Assembly: GCA_025356795.1 (NCBI GenBank)
Contig: JANXRR010000525.1
Coordinates: 1 to 17,625, forward strand
Reading direction: 5' to 3'
Source of the DNA: Bacteroidia bacterium
Lineage (GTDB): Bacteria; Bacteroidota; Bacteroidia; Cytophagales; Cyclobacteriaceae
DNA: 17,625 nucleotides
Shown here: one piece after another, positions 1 through 7,314 of the stretch
How the letters are laid out: every line of letters starts with the position of its first letter
Numbering within the stretch: position 1 is the first letter of the stretch
Notes under the pieces: model-generated
Seen by the model: only the letters and a program-made list of their open reading frames with translations
What the model was told of the DNA's origin: nothing
Database searches by the model: none
Translations under genes and position numbers: made by a program

Positions 1-124
1 AAAATCGCTTGCTGATTTTATCATTCTTAGGAATGTTTCTGAGTAACGCACGGTTTTCAGCTGTTAATATTACAAAACGCTCATCGCGCTCTGCCATTTC
101 GGTAATCAATTGTTCGTAATTCAT
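1..124 (-). CDS. Transketolase, C-terminal (pyrimidine-binding) subunit, N-terminal fragment only
   Basis: An ATG at 124-122 opens a frame that runs without a stop to the left edge of the window, giving about 41 residues that begin MNYEQLITEMAERDERFVIL. The opening fits the second half of a split transketolase (pyrimidine-binding plus C-terminal domains), where a short helix and a 'D.RFV.L.AE' strand lead into the pyrimidine-binding fold. The start lies only 3 bases after the stop of the TPP-binding half at 128, the usual order for two-gene transketolases, so the two products very likely form one heteromeric enzyme. The rest of the gene, including the residues that would confirm the family, is outside the window. 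The call leans on the neighbour as much as on the visible residues. Confidence 0.72.
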   Translation of the reverse strand, partial: MNYEQLITEMAERDERFVILTAENRALLRNIPKNDKISKRF

Positions 125-127
125 TTC

Positions 128-985
128 TTATCTCACAACTAAAGTTTCGGAAACTAATTCGGCAGGTTTGTTATCGTGAAGTTCGCCTAACAACGCTTTC
201 ACTTCTTCGGCAGAGAAATTACAGAACCAACGATCCGCCCGTTTTTCAATGCTTGGCAAGCCTTTGCCACGAACGGTTTGCGCAATCACCATAGAAGGCT
301 TTCCATTACCAAACGAGGATGAATGAAAGGCTTTATCTAATTGATTAAAATCATGGCCATCAATTTCTTCTACATTCCAGCCAAAGGCCTCAAATTTTTG
401 CTTTAATGGTTCTAATGGAATGAGTTCTTCTGTAGCCATGTTGGCTTGGAAATAATTTCTATCCACTACCAAAATCAAGTTATCTAATTTATAAGCCGAA
501 GCCACTAACGCAGCTTCCCACACCGAGCCTTCATTCAACTCGCCATCGCCAGTAACCACAACTACTTTATTGGTTTGATTTCTCAGCCTACAATCTAAGG
601 CAACACCAATGGCTACCGAAGGCAGGTGGCCTAATGATCCGGAATGAAATTCAACGCCTGGTATTTTCCTGTTAGGATGCCAGTAGATGGAATCGTCTGT
701 TGACAAATGATTTTGAAGCCTCTCTTTTTCAATGAACCCGATTTCGGCAAACATACCATACAATGCTGGCACATCATGCCCTTTGGATAGGAAAAGATAA
801 TCGCGAGTAGGATCAGTTAAATTAGTAGGGTTTACGTTCAAAAATTTTTGATAGAGGTACACAAATAAATCTGTGCAAGAAAGTGATGCTCCTGTAAAAC
901 ATCCACCTTCGGTACTCATGCCAATAATGTTCTCTCTTACCTTGAGTGCGAGGGATTTTAATGTTAAAATTTCGGATTCCTTCAT
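128..985 (-). CDS. Transketolase, N-terminal (TPP-binding) subunit
   Basis: This is a 285-residue protein of the length usual for the thiamine-diphosphate-binding half of a split transketolase. Visible motifs are SKGH at 67-70, HSGSLGH near 114-120 and the TPP/Mg2+ motif that starts GDGELNEG at 146-153 and ends at the asparagine near 177. A substrate-side segment, IDGHDF, lies near 208-213. Such enzymes move a two-carbon ketol unit between sugar phosphates in the cytosol. Here the gene sits between an SpsF-type cytidylyltransferase (50 bases upstream) and the second transketolase half (3 bases downstream). It may therefore be a dedicated sugar-biosynthesis enzyme and not the housekeeping pentose-phosphate one; that is inference. 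The ATG at 985 is the first in frame and gives a normal N-terminus, though it has no clear Shine-Dalgarno sequence. Confidence 0.9.
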   Translation of the reverse strand: MKESEILTLKSLALKVRENIIGMSTEGGCFTGASLSCTDLFVYLYQKFLNVNPTNLTDPTRDYLFLSKGHDVPALYGMFAEIGFIEKERLQNHLSTDDSIYWHPNRKIPGVEFHSGSLGHLPSVAIGVALDCRLRNQTNKVVVVTGDGELNEGSVWEAALVASAYKLDNLILVVDRNYFQANMATEELIPLEPLKQKFEAFGWNVEEIDGHDFNQLDKAFHSSSFGNGKPSMVIAQTVRGKGLPSIEKRADRWFCNFSAEEVKALLGELHDNKPAELVSETLVVR

Positions 986-1035
986 ACTTATTTTTTAGAC
1001 ATTTCTACTTATTGAAGAGTTAATACTATTGTCTC

Positions 1036-1839
1036 TCATACTAATTTAGTTTGCTGAGCAGAAACGGTTTTTAGTTCCCCTAAATGATTTCTATACCAAT
1101 TAACTCCGGCCAGATGAGCGTTTATCAAATGAATTTCGGGATGTTGATTTTCTACCAAGTCAAGAATATCATCTAAACCAAAAGTTTTCTTTTTTGGATA
1201 TAAATGTTCGTAAACCGCTTTTATAAATTCATAATCCTCTTTGTAGTCAATCGTCCAACGATGCGTCATCGAATAATCTTTATCGATAGGCCATGTCACA
1301 TTCCCAATTTTAAAAAGATCAGGATTTTCCCATAGATAAGGTGTAGTATGTTCCAATTCCAACTTACGTTTTGCGTTTTTCCAAGCCAATTGCAATGCGC
1401 TAAAACTCATTATTTCCACGTCATTTCCATCAGGATAGGTGGCGGGGTGCAAGTTACTGACATAATCAAAATTTCCCTCATGTTGGAGGTAATAGGCAAT
1501 AACAAAATCGACAATGGAGGGATCAATAAGAGGACAATCGGAAGGTATTTTTAGTATAATTTCAGCCTTGTATGCCTTTGCGGCCTGATAATGCCTTTCC
1601 AACAAATTATCCATATCTCCTCGAAACACTTCAATCTGATTGTTCTGGCATAATTCCACGATGGCATTATCACTTGGTTCTGTTGTGGTAACCACGACAA
1701 TTGTTCCTATAAGAGAGGACCTTTGCAAACGTTCAACCATTCGAACTAACAGAGGTGCACCTGCCACCGGCAAGAGCACTTTTCCTGGGAGTCTTGTGGA
1801 TGAAGTTCGGGTTTGGACTAAAGTGAGTATTTTCCTCAT
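1036..1839 (-). CDS. SpsF-type cytidylyltransferase (CMP/CDP-sugar synthetase-like)
   Basis: This 267-residue protein has the nucleotidyltransferase N-terminus of CMP-Kdo/CMP-sialate synthetases and SpsF proteins: VQTRTSSTRLPGK at about 8-20, where the basic residues contact CTP phosphates. GDMDNLLERH follows at about 74-83. IPSDCPLIDP at 98-107 has the aspartate expected to bind metal. YPDGNDVEIMS (about 135-145), EHTTPYLWENP (163-173) and RWTIDYKED (194-202) are typical of the SpsF branch. The reaction would be CTP plus a sugar (or sugar-like acid or polyol phosphate) giving a CMP- or CDP-linked product; the substrate cannot be read from sequence. The gene starts 5 bases after the upstream transferase gene stops and lies 50 bases before the transketolase gene, so one transcript is likely. 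Length and motifs appear intact. spsF-like is a family label only. Confidence 0.85.
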   Translation of the reverse strand: MRKILTLVQTRTSSTRLPGKVLLPVAGAPLLVRMVERLQRSSLIGTIVVVTTTEPSDNAIVELCQNNQIEVFRGDMDNLLERHYQAAKAYKAEIILKIPSDCPLIDPSIVDFVIAYYLQHEGNFDYVSNLHPATYPDGNDVEIMSFSALQLAWKNAKRKLELEHTTPYLWENPDLFKIGNVTWPIDKDYSMTHRWTIDYKEDYEFIKAVYEHLYPKKKTFGLDDILDLVENQHPEIHLINAHLAGVNWYRNHLGELKTVSAQQTKLV

Positions 1840-1844
1840 CTTTA

Positions 1845-2903
1845 CTAAGCCAATTCCAATTCTTTAATAGGTTGGGGCTTCTTTGTTTCGAGTGATTTTT
1901 TCATTTTACCCAAGAATCCTTTAAGGTCATCTTTATGCTCTATATATTGGCGGCAAATCTCTGCAATAGTAGTTGCCGAAGTACCTGCATTTTGAATAGG
2001 CATTAATCTCTTAAGAAAATCAATTTCAAAATAAGAATGCACTTTTTTATTAAGTGCAATACCCGTGTATACTACCGTGCTGTATTGCGTAATCAATTCA
2101 TTACAATTAGCAATCATTTGGTTGATATTGCCATCGGTATAAATCAACGTGCCTTCCGGAGTATTCTCTTTGATCTCGCGAATGGCACGCTCCACAATTT
2201 CATTGGGATGTAACTTAAAGATCATCTTTCTGCCGTTAGCTATTTCTACTGCTTTTTTGAGAAAAGCTGAACGATCGTCTTTACCATAACATTCCCGTAT
2301 ATCGGAAGTGGCAACAAACACATAATTATAATGTGGGAAATTATTATCAACTATTGATTCGTAGATGTTATCATAATTAGGCATGCCTGTAACCAGTATT
2401 TTTTCATCATCGGTACCTAATTTTGAAAAGTAATCTTTGTAACCAGCAGAGGCAACACAGTAAATATCGCATAAATTGGCCGAGCCATTCAATGCTGTGC
2501 TTCCACCCAAAAAACCAGGTAAATTAAGCGCTCTAACAACTTTAGCTCTATTGGTTAACGGATCGACCATGCCTTCTTGAACCCAAAGAGTTTTTATGTG
2601 CCTAATAGAGCTAGGTACAATTAGTTCGGTGCAAAGAACCACCAGGTCATAGGTGTTGTTGTAAACTTTTCCCGCATAATCGTTCTTTAGATTATTCTCT
2701 TTCAAGTATCTATCAGCCTTATCACGCCAATGGCCTGCTAAAATGGTTTGATCTAATAATCCGCTTTTAATCACCGATTTGATTAGCAGGTTATCACTGA
2801 AAAATTGGGTGAAGTAACAATCGTAATCGGGAAGATTGGATGCAATTTGATGCATCTGAGTAGTTTGATTGGGCGATCCGATAATAAATAGAATTTTCTT
2901 CAT
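1845..2903 (-). CDS. GT-B-like glycosyltransferase or polyol-phosphate transferase of surface polysaccharide synthesis
   Basis: This is a 352-residue soluble protein with no signal peptide or membrane segment. It begins with a Rossmann-like strand (MKKILFIIGSPNQ) and has two-lobe features of the GT-B superfamily. A linker near 150-177 ends in ILVTGMPNYD. The second lobe has IFKLHPNE at 228-235 and ITQYSTVVYTGIALNKKV near 271-288. The KLHP and S-(x)n-G-x-A-L-x-K elements resemble CDP-glycerol glycerophosphotransferases, polysialyl/capsule transferases and UDP-GlcNAc 2-epimerase-like proteins; I cannot choose among them. A CDP-substrate transferase would fit the cytidylyltransferase gene directly downstream (5-base gap). 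The start is well supported: AGAGGAAA sits just before the ATG, one of the few good Shine-Dalgarno sequences in the window. It is the first gene of the leftward set within the window. Confidence 0.7.
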   Translation of the reverse strand: MKKILFIIGSPNQTTQMHQIASNLPDYDCYFTQFFSDNLLIKSVIKSGLLDQTILAGHWRDKADRYLKENNLKNDYAGKVYNNTYDLVVLCTELIVPSSIRHIKTLWVQEGMVDPLTNRAKVVRALNLPGFLGGSTALNGSANLCDIYCVASAGYKDYFSKLGTDDEKILVTGMPNYDNIYESIVDNNFPHYNYVFVATSDIRECYGKDDRSAFLKKAVEIANGRKMIFKLHPNEIVERAIREIKENTPEGTLIYTDGNINQMIANCNELITQYSTVVYTGIALNKKVHSYFEIDFLKRLMPIQNAGTSATTIAEICRQYIEHKDDLKGFLGKMKKSLETKKPQPIKELELA

Positions 2904-3202
2904 TTTCCTCTTGTCAAATCACTCCATACCCAATCATTCAACTCACTTAAAAAGTCAACAAAGATTGCAAAATCAATGTTAACTAAATGTTACATAAAAA
3001 TTAAGTAAGTAATTGATTCTTATAGGCGATTCTTGTTTTGGTTTATAGTCGATTGGTTTTAACTATTATTTTAAAATTTTTGTTCCATGTAATAGATTTC
3101 CTGAAATATCTGGGCTGGAAATTCCTTTTAACAATCACATTCACGCAAATCACCGCTTTTTTCGAGCATCTGGAGATAGAATTAGTGTAAATAAACAAAT
3201 GC
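2904..3202. promoter_or_regulatory. Divergent intergenic region between the glycan genes and the PorT-like gene
   Basis: This is about 300 AT-rich bases between two divergent genes, so promoters for both directions should lie here. Only the leftward gene has a visible ribosome-binding site (AGAGGAAA next to its ATG at 2903). I searched for the Bacteroidota promoter elements TTTG and TAnnTTTG on both strands and found only imperfect matches, so I do not place a promoter. There is no convincing hairpin, RNA gene or coding sequence. Confidence 0.45.
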
Positions 3203-4051
3203 ATGATTAACTTTACAGTTACTTACCCAATGGCAAAATACCAACATTACATTCTATCGCTTCTTTTTTTAACCCTGCTTAGCACTCCTCTTAAGGCTCA
3301 GGTTATCCAATACGGGTTAAAAACTGGTCTTCAATATTCGTGGGTACGGATGGATGACCCTAGTCAACAAAAACTGGTGGTAAACAAGCCAATCGTAGGT
3401 TTTAATGTTGGGGTAGTGGTTACTTTTAAAGTAAAAACAAGATATTTTCTTCACACAGAACTACTTTATTCAACAAAAGGCAAGAAAGTGGAAGGTATTG
3501 TAGACCCTACTTTAGAAGACAAGGTGATTTATCAATTTATCGATTTCCCTATGCTTTATAATATTCAATTTAAACGAAATTTGGCCGCTGACAATCTAAA
3601 GCAATTCAAATGGTACATTGGGGCGGGGCCTATTTTTAGTTATTGGTTAGGCGGCAAGGGTACCATTAACAATAGCGAATTTGTTGAAAACAAGCTGCCG
3701 CCTCAAAACTACACTTTAAAATTTGGAGTTAGAGGAGAAGATAAAAATGAACTATCTGCTGTTTATGTAGATAAAGCCAATCGGCTTCAGGTCGGTTTTA
3801 ATTTTGGTGGCGGTATACTACTGGAACCAGTTAATGGCAGAAAAATAATGGTAGACCTTAGGTTTGAATTTGGTCAATCTTGGTTAGGTAAAGCTAACAG
3901 TACCGATTATGCCCTTCCACTAAGTTATCATGACAATTTACAATCAAGTAACATGGGTTTTCGTTTTTCTATGGCTTATTTATTTGAGGCCAACCTCGAT
4001 AAAAAGGTGAGAAACAAAGGCAAAAGCAGATCAAAATTAAAACGCGGTTAA
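3203..4051 (+). CDS. PorT-family outer-membrane beta-barrel protein
   Basis: This 282-residue exported protein has a signal peptide whose hydrophobic core is ILSLLFLTLLSTPLKAQ; cleavage is expected near residue 32. The first ATG (3203) puts nine extra residues in front. The ATG at codon 10 (position 3230) gives a more typical signal peptide (MAKYQHYIL...) and may be the true start; neither has a Shine-Dalgarno sequence. The mature part opens QYGLKTGLQYSW, then alternates short beta-strand-like segments: RYFLHTELLYSTKG, FIDFPMLYNIQF, WYIGAGPIFSYWLGG, LQVGFNFGGGILLEP and MGFRFSMAYLF. This is the pattern of the small 'outer membrane protein beta-barrel' (PorT-like) family of Bacteroidota. Family members are abundant and mostly uncharacterised, so a specific T9SS role should not be assumed. 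It ends in a basic tail (about 20 residues). The next gene starts 50 bases downstream on the same strand, probably on the same transcript. Confidence 0.78.
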   Translation: MINFTVTYPMAKYQHYILSLLFLTLLSTPLKAQVIQYGLKTGLQYSWVRMDDPSQQKLVVNKPIVGFNVGVVVTFKVKTRYFLHTELLYSTKGKKVEGIVDPTLEDKVIYQFIDFPMLYNIQFKRNLAADNLKQFKWYIGAGPIFSYWLGGKGTINNSEFVENKLPPQNYTLKFGVRGEDKNELSAVYVDKANRLQVGFNFGGGILLEPVNGRKIMVDLRFEFGQSWLGKANSTDYALPLSYHDNLQSSNMGFRFSMAYLFEANLDKKVRNKGKSRSKLKRG

Positions 4052-4101
4052 TTACTTTTTAGTGGAAGTAAAGAGTGCCATAAAAAATAAAAATCACACT
4101 T

Positions 4102-7100
4102 ATGAGCGCAGTAAAAAAGATATTATTTCTATTTGCTATTTCCTCTTTCCATCTGGCGTTAGGCCAACGACCTACCATTTCATCCATTGATAAAGTAAGT
4201 GGAGCATTTGGCGATGTAGTGACGCTAAAGGGAAGTGATTTTGGGACCAACGCTTCTACTTTGAAAGTATTTTTCGGATCTACTTCAGCAACAATTAAAA
4301 CAGTGGCGCCTCAACTTCTGGAAGTGACAGTGCCTGCCGGCACCTCTTATGACAATATCTCGGTCATAAATACTACCAATGGTCTTATCGGATATTCTAA
4401 GAGTCAGTTTTTAATGAGTTTTAGCGGGGCTAATGGTATTGCTGCTACTAACTTCGGCACTGAATACTCTCAAAAGGTGGGAGGTGAGATAACCAATGGT
4501 TTATACGATATCTGCTCGTGTGATTTTAATGGTGATGGGAAAACCGATGTGGCTTCTGCCAGTAATAATTCTGGGGCAATTGCAATTTTCCCTAATGGTA
4601 GCACCATTGGTACATTTAATTTCACTCAGCTTAAAATCCTTTTAAATGCAAATACCTTTCATATTACCTGTGGCGATTTAAATGGCGATGGAAAACCGGA
4701 TATAGTAGCTTCCGAGGGAGGTGATGGTAACAGAGTTTTTTATTTTAAAAACAATGGCAACTTCACATTCAGCTCTCAAGCCGTTACTCTTGGCGGAAAG
4801 AAAGTAAAGCGCGTGGCCATTGCCGATCTTGACTTAGATGGAAAACCTGAAGTAATAATAACCAATACCGCCAGCAATACTATTACCATTCTTCCCAATC
4901 AAAGCACCCTAGCAACCATATCGTTTAAACCTTCGCTTGATATTGTCATTCCTGGAATACTTAGCACGGATGCTCTTGAAGTAAGAGATCTTAACAGTGA
5001 TGGAAACCCCGAACTTATCATTAGTCAATTCAATACTAATAACAGCAACATATTTATCTGTGCAAACAAGAGTACACCTGGCAGTTTTAGCCTAAGCGAT
5101 ATCACAACTTTAACGGTAGATAAATCGGTTGTGAATTTAAGGGTTGGTGATTTAGATGGAGATCAAAAACCAGAAATAGCGGTTACCCGTCTTTTAGGAT
5201 CAGATGTAGTTATCTTTAGAAACACAAGCACCCTATCTCAAATTTCATTTGCCGCATTTAAATCGTTTGGCACCAATATCAGGCCTTGGGGTTTGGATTT
5301 CGGTGATCTTGATGGAGACGGTAAACCAGATATGGTTGTGGGTTCCATTGATGTTACCACCAAAAGCCTTTCCATACTTAATAATCAAAGCACTCCTGGT
5401 AATCTTAATTTCTCGAATTATATCACACTTCCTACCTTGTATATTAATAGACAAGTAAGAATTGTTGATGTTGATGGAGATGCTAAACCAGACATCGCTT
5501 TTACCAGCATCGATGACAATGCGAATGGCATACTATCTTCCAAAGTCTCTATTTTCAGAAACACTTCGTGTGTTATCCCTCAGGTAAGTCCAAGTGGGCC
5601 GCTCAATGTCTGCACCGGATATCCGCTGCAACTAATAGCAACATCAAACCCAGGAGTAACTTATACGTGGGCCAATGGTGCAACTTCTGTTGCTGGCAGT
5701 ACCGCTACTTTACCCATTACAGCTTCAGGGAATTATGCAGTAACCGTCACTGCCGAAGGTGGTGTATGCGTTAAAACCTCCGCTGGTGTAGCCGTGACTG
5801 TTTCACTGGGAACACCTTTAACTGCTACTCCCGCCATTACAAGTAACAGTCCAGTGTGTACGGGCAGCACATTACAGCTAAACCTAAACGATGTAGGTGG
5901 CACCGATTATAAATGGACAGGCCCAAATTCAGTTACTTTTAGTGGCAGAAATCCAACCGTAAATGATTTCACTATTGATAATGCAGGTAAATATTCTGTT
6001 GACATCATTACAGGAACTTGTATTGCGCGTACGGAATTAGTTTTTGTAGATGCGATAACTATTCCTTCTTTTGCCACCAATTCAAGCGGTAGTAGTGTTG
6101 TGTGTAAAGGCACATCAAAAATCTTAAGCATCACGCCAGTATTTACTTCAGGCTATACTTATCAATGGTATGAAAAAACAGTTGGCGCGTTGCCAGGACA
6201 GACCACTTCCAATCTCTCTATCACTACAAGTGGAGAATACTATGCACAAGTGGCAGCTACAAGCGGGGGTTGCGTTCCAAAGGAAACAGTGCCTCACTCA
6301 ATGGTAACTGTGTTGGCCATACCCACTCCTGCTTTTTCCACTTCGCCTGCTACTGTTTGCAGCGGCACTGCTGTAAGTTTTACTAATCAATCCAGTGTTG
6401 ATGCGAATGCAACTGCACCTAATATCCCCACCTATTCATGGACCTTTGGGGATGGTGGCACGTCCAATTTACCTGCACCCTCTTATACCTATACTATTAG
6501 TCAAGCCACAGCTCAAACATTTTCAGTGTTTTTAACAGCCGATTATTCAGGTATTACCGGATGTGCTAAATCCATTACCAAAAGTGTAGTAGTGCAACCT
6601 GCCGTTAAGCCTGTTATAACATCGGCTACTTCGGGTATTTGCAGTGGTGAAACAAAATCATTAACCATAGCGGGTACTTTTACTTCCATCGCTTGGAGCA
6701 ATGGCACCAGCGGTTCAACTACTTCTATTTCACAACCCGGAACCATTAGCGCCACCACTGTTGACGCAAATGGATGCACCAGCACTGCTCAATTGGTGGT
6801 AGCACTAAAACCCAAGCCTAACGTGGCCGTTACTGCTGATAAAACTTTGGTGCCCCTTGGTCAATCCATACAACTCACGGCCACCGGAGCTGACGCTTAC
6901 AGTTGGACCCCCATCGAAACGCTTGACAATCCACTGCTCGCTACACCTAAAGCAACTCCCAAAGAAACAACTGTTTATACTGTTGTGGGTAAAGTAATTG
7001 ATGGCTGTTCTACCGAACAATCGATTAGTATTGAGGTAAACACAGCACCTGAGAGCTTAAAAGTAACCAATGTGTTTACTCCCAATGGAGATGGGAAAAA

Positions 7101-7314
7101 TGATGTGTGGATTATTCCGGGCATTGAGTTCTATTCGGACTGTACCCTCTCGCTTTTCGATCGCAATGGCTCTAAAATTCTCGAGCAAAAAGGATATAAA
7201 AATGATTGGGACGGCACTTACAATGGCAAACCCGTGCCTGAAGGAACTTACTATTATTTGATTTCTTGCAGCGATAAAAAACCTGAATCTGGTAACGTGT
7301 TAGTAGCTCGCTAA
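4102..7314 (+). CDS. Secreted TIG/seven-repeat FG-GAP propeller/Ig-PKD protein with CHU_C (type B) T9SS sorting domain
   Basis: This 1070-residue protein starts with a signal peptide (MSAVKKILFLFAISSFHLALG). An IPT/TIG domain follows at about 24-106. Seven FG-GAP/VCBS repeats then carry calcium-type loops of the form D-x-[ND]-x-D-G-x-[KP]; the leading aspartates are at residues 141, 192, 242, 296, 350, 402 and 456. That even 50-54-residue spacing predicts a seven-bladed propeller. From about 490 to 985 there are five or six Ig-like units, most with a conserved cysteine near the start. One is a PKD domain with WTFGDG at about 780-785. Residues 989-1070 form the CHU_C domain: TNVFTPNGDGKNDVW, then a WDGTYNGKPVPEGTYYY stretch and a terminal GNVLVAR. 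CHU_C domains direct export through the T9SS and surface attachment. The role may be adhesion or ligand binding. Its stop overlaps that of the convergent PorP-SPOR gene. Confidence 0.9.
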   Translation: MSAVKKILFLFAISSFHLALGQRPTISSIDKVSGAFGDVVTLKGSDFGTNASTLKVFFGSTSATIKTVAPQLLEVTVPAGTSYDNISVINTTNGLIGYSKSQFLMSFSGANGIAATNFGTEYSQKVGGEITNGLYDICSCDFNGDGKTDVASASNNSGAIAIFPNGSTIGTFNFTQLKILLNANTFHITCGDLNGDGKPDIVASEGGDGNRVFYFKNNGNFTFSSQAVTLGGKKVKRVAIADLDLDGKPEVIITNTASNTITILPNQSTLATISFKPSLDIVIPGILSTDALEVRDLNSDGNPELIISQFNTNNSNIFICANKSTPGSFSLSDITTLTVDKSVVNLRVGDLDGDQKPEIAVTRLLGSDVVIFRNTSTLSQISFAAFKSFGTNIRPWGLDFGDLDGDGKPDMVVGSIDVTTKSLSILNNQSTPGNLNFSNYITLPTLYINRQVRIVDVDGDAKPDIAFTSIDDNANGILSSKVSIFRNTSCVIPQVSPSGPLNVCTGYPLQLIATSNPGVTYTWANGATSVAGSTATLPITASGNYAVTVTAEGGVCVKTSAGVAVTVSLGTPLTATPAITSNSPVCTGSTLQLNLNDVGGTDYKWTGPNSVTFSGRNPTVNDFTIDNAGKYSVDIITGTCIARTELVFVDAITIPSFATNSSGSSVVCKGTSKILSITPVFTSGYTYQWYEKTVGALPGQTTSNLSITTSGEYYAQVAATSGGCVPKETVPHSMVTVLAIPTPAFSTSPATVCSGTAVSFTNQSSVDANATAPNIPTYSWTFGDGGTSNLPAPSYTYTISQATAQTFSVFLTADYSGITGCAKSITKSVVVQPAVKPVITSATSGICSGETKSLTIAGTFTSIAWSNGTSGSTTSISQPGTISATTVDANGCTSTAQLVVALKPKPNVAVTADKTLVPLGQSIQLTATGADAYSWTPIETLDNPLLATPKATPKETTVYTVVGKVIDGCSTEQSISIEVNTAPESLKVTNVFTPNGDGKNDVWIIPGIEFYSDCTLSLFDRNGSKILEQKGYKNDWDGTYNGKPVPEGTYYYLISCSDKKPESGNVLVAR
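7311..7314. other. Overlapping stop codons of two convergent genes
   Basis: The tetramer CTAA holds the plus-strand TAA (7312-7314) of the propeller protein and the minus-strand TAG (7313-7311) of the PorP-SPOR protein. There is no space for a terminator between the genes, so transcripts may run into each other's coding region. Confidence 0.85.

Noticed and set aside
995..1039. A 14-codon frame whose ATG overlaps the stop of the cytidylyltransferase gene (ATGA) and ends 9 bases before the transketolase ATG
   Set aside because: The arrangement resembles a coupling peptide, but the length is within chance and the peptide (MRDNSINSSISRNV) has no notable feature.
3000..3120. Possible Bacteroidota promoter elements (TTTG with TAnnTTTG-like AATTTTTG or TAGATTTC)
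   Set aside because: Each match has at least one mismatch at a key base or poor spacing, and such AT-rich stretches give many chance near-matches.
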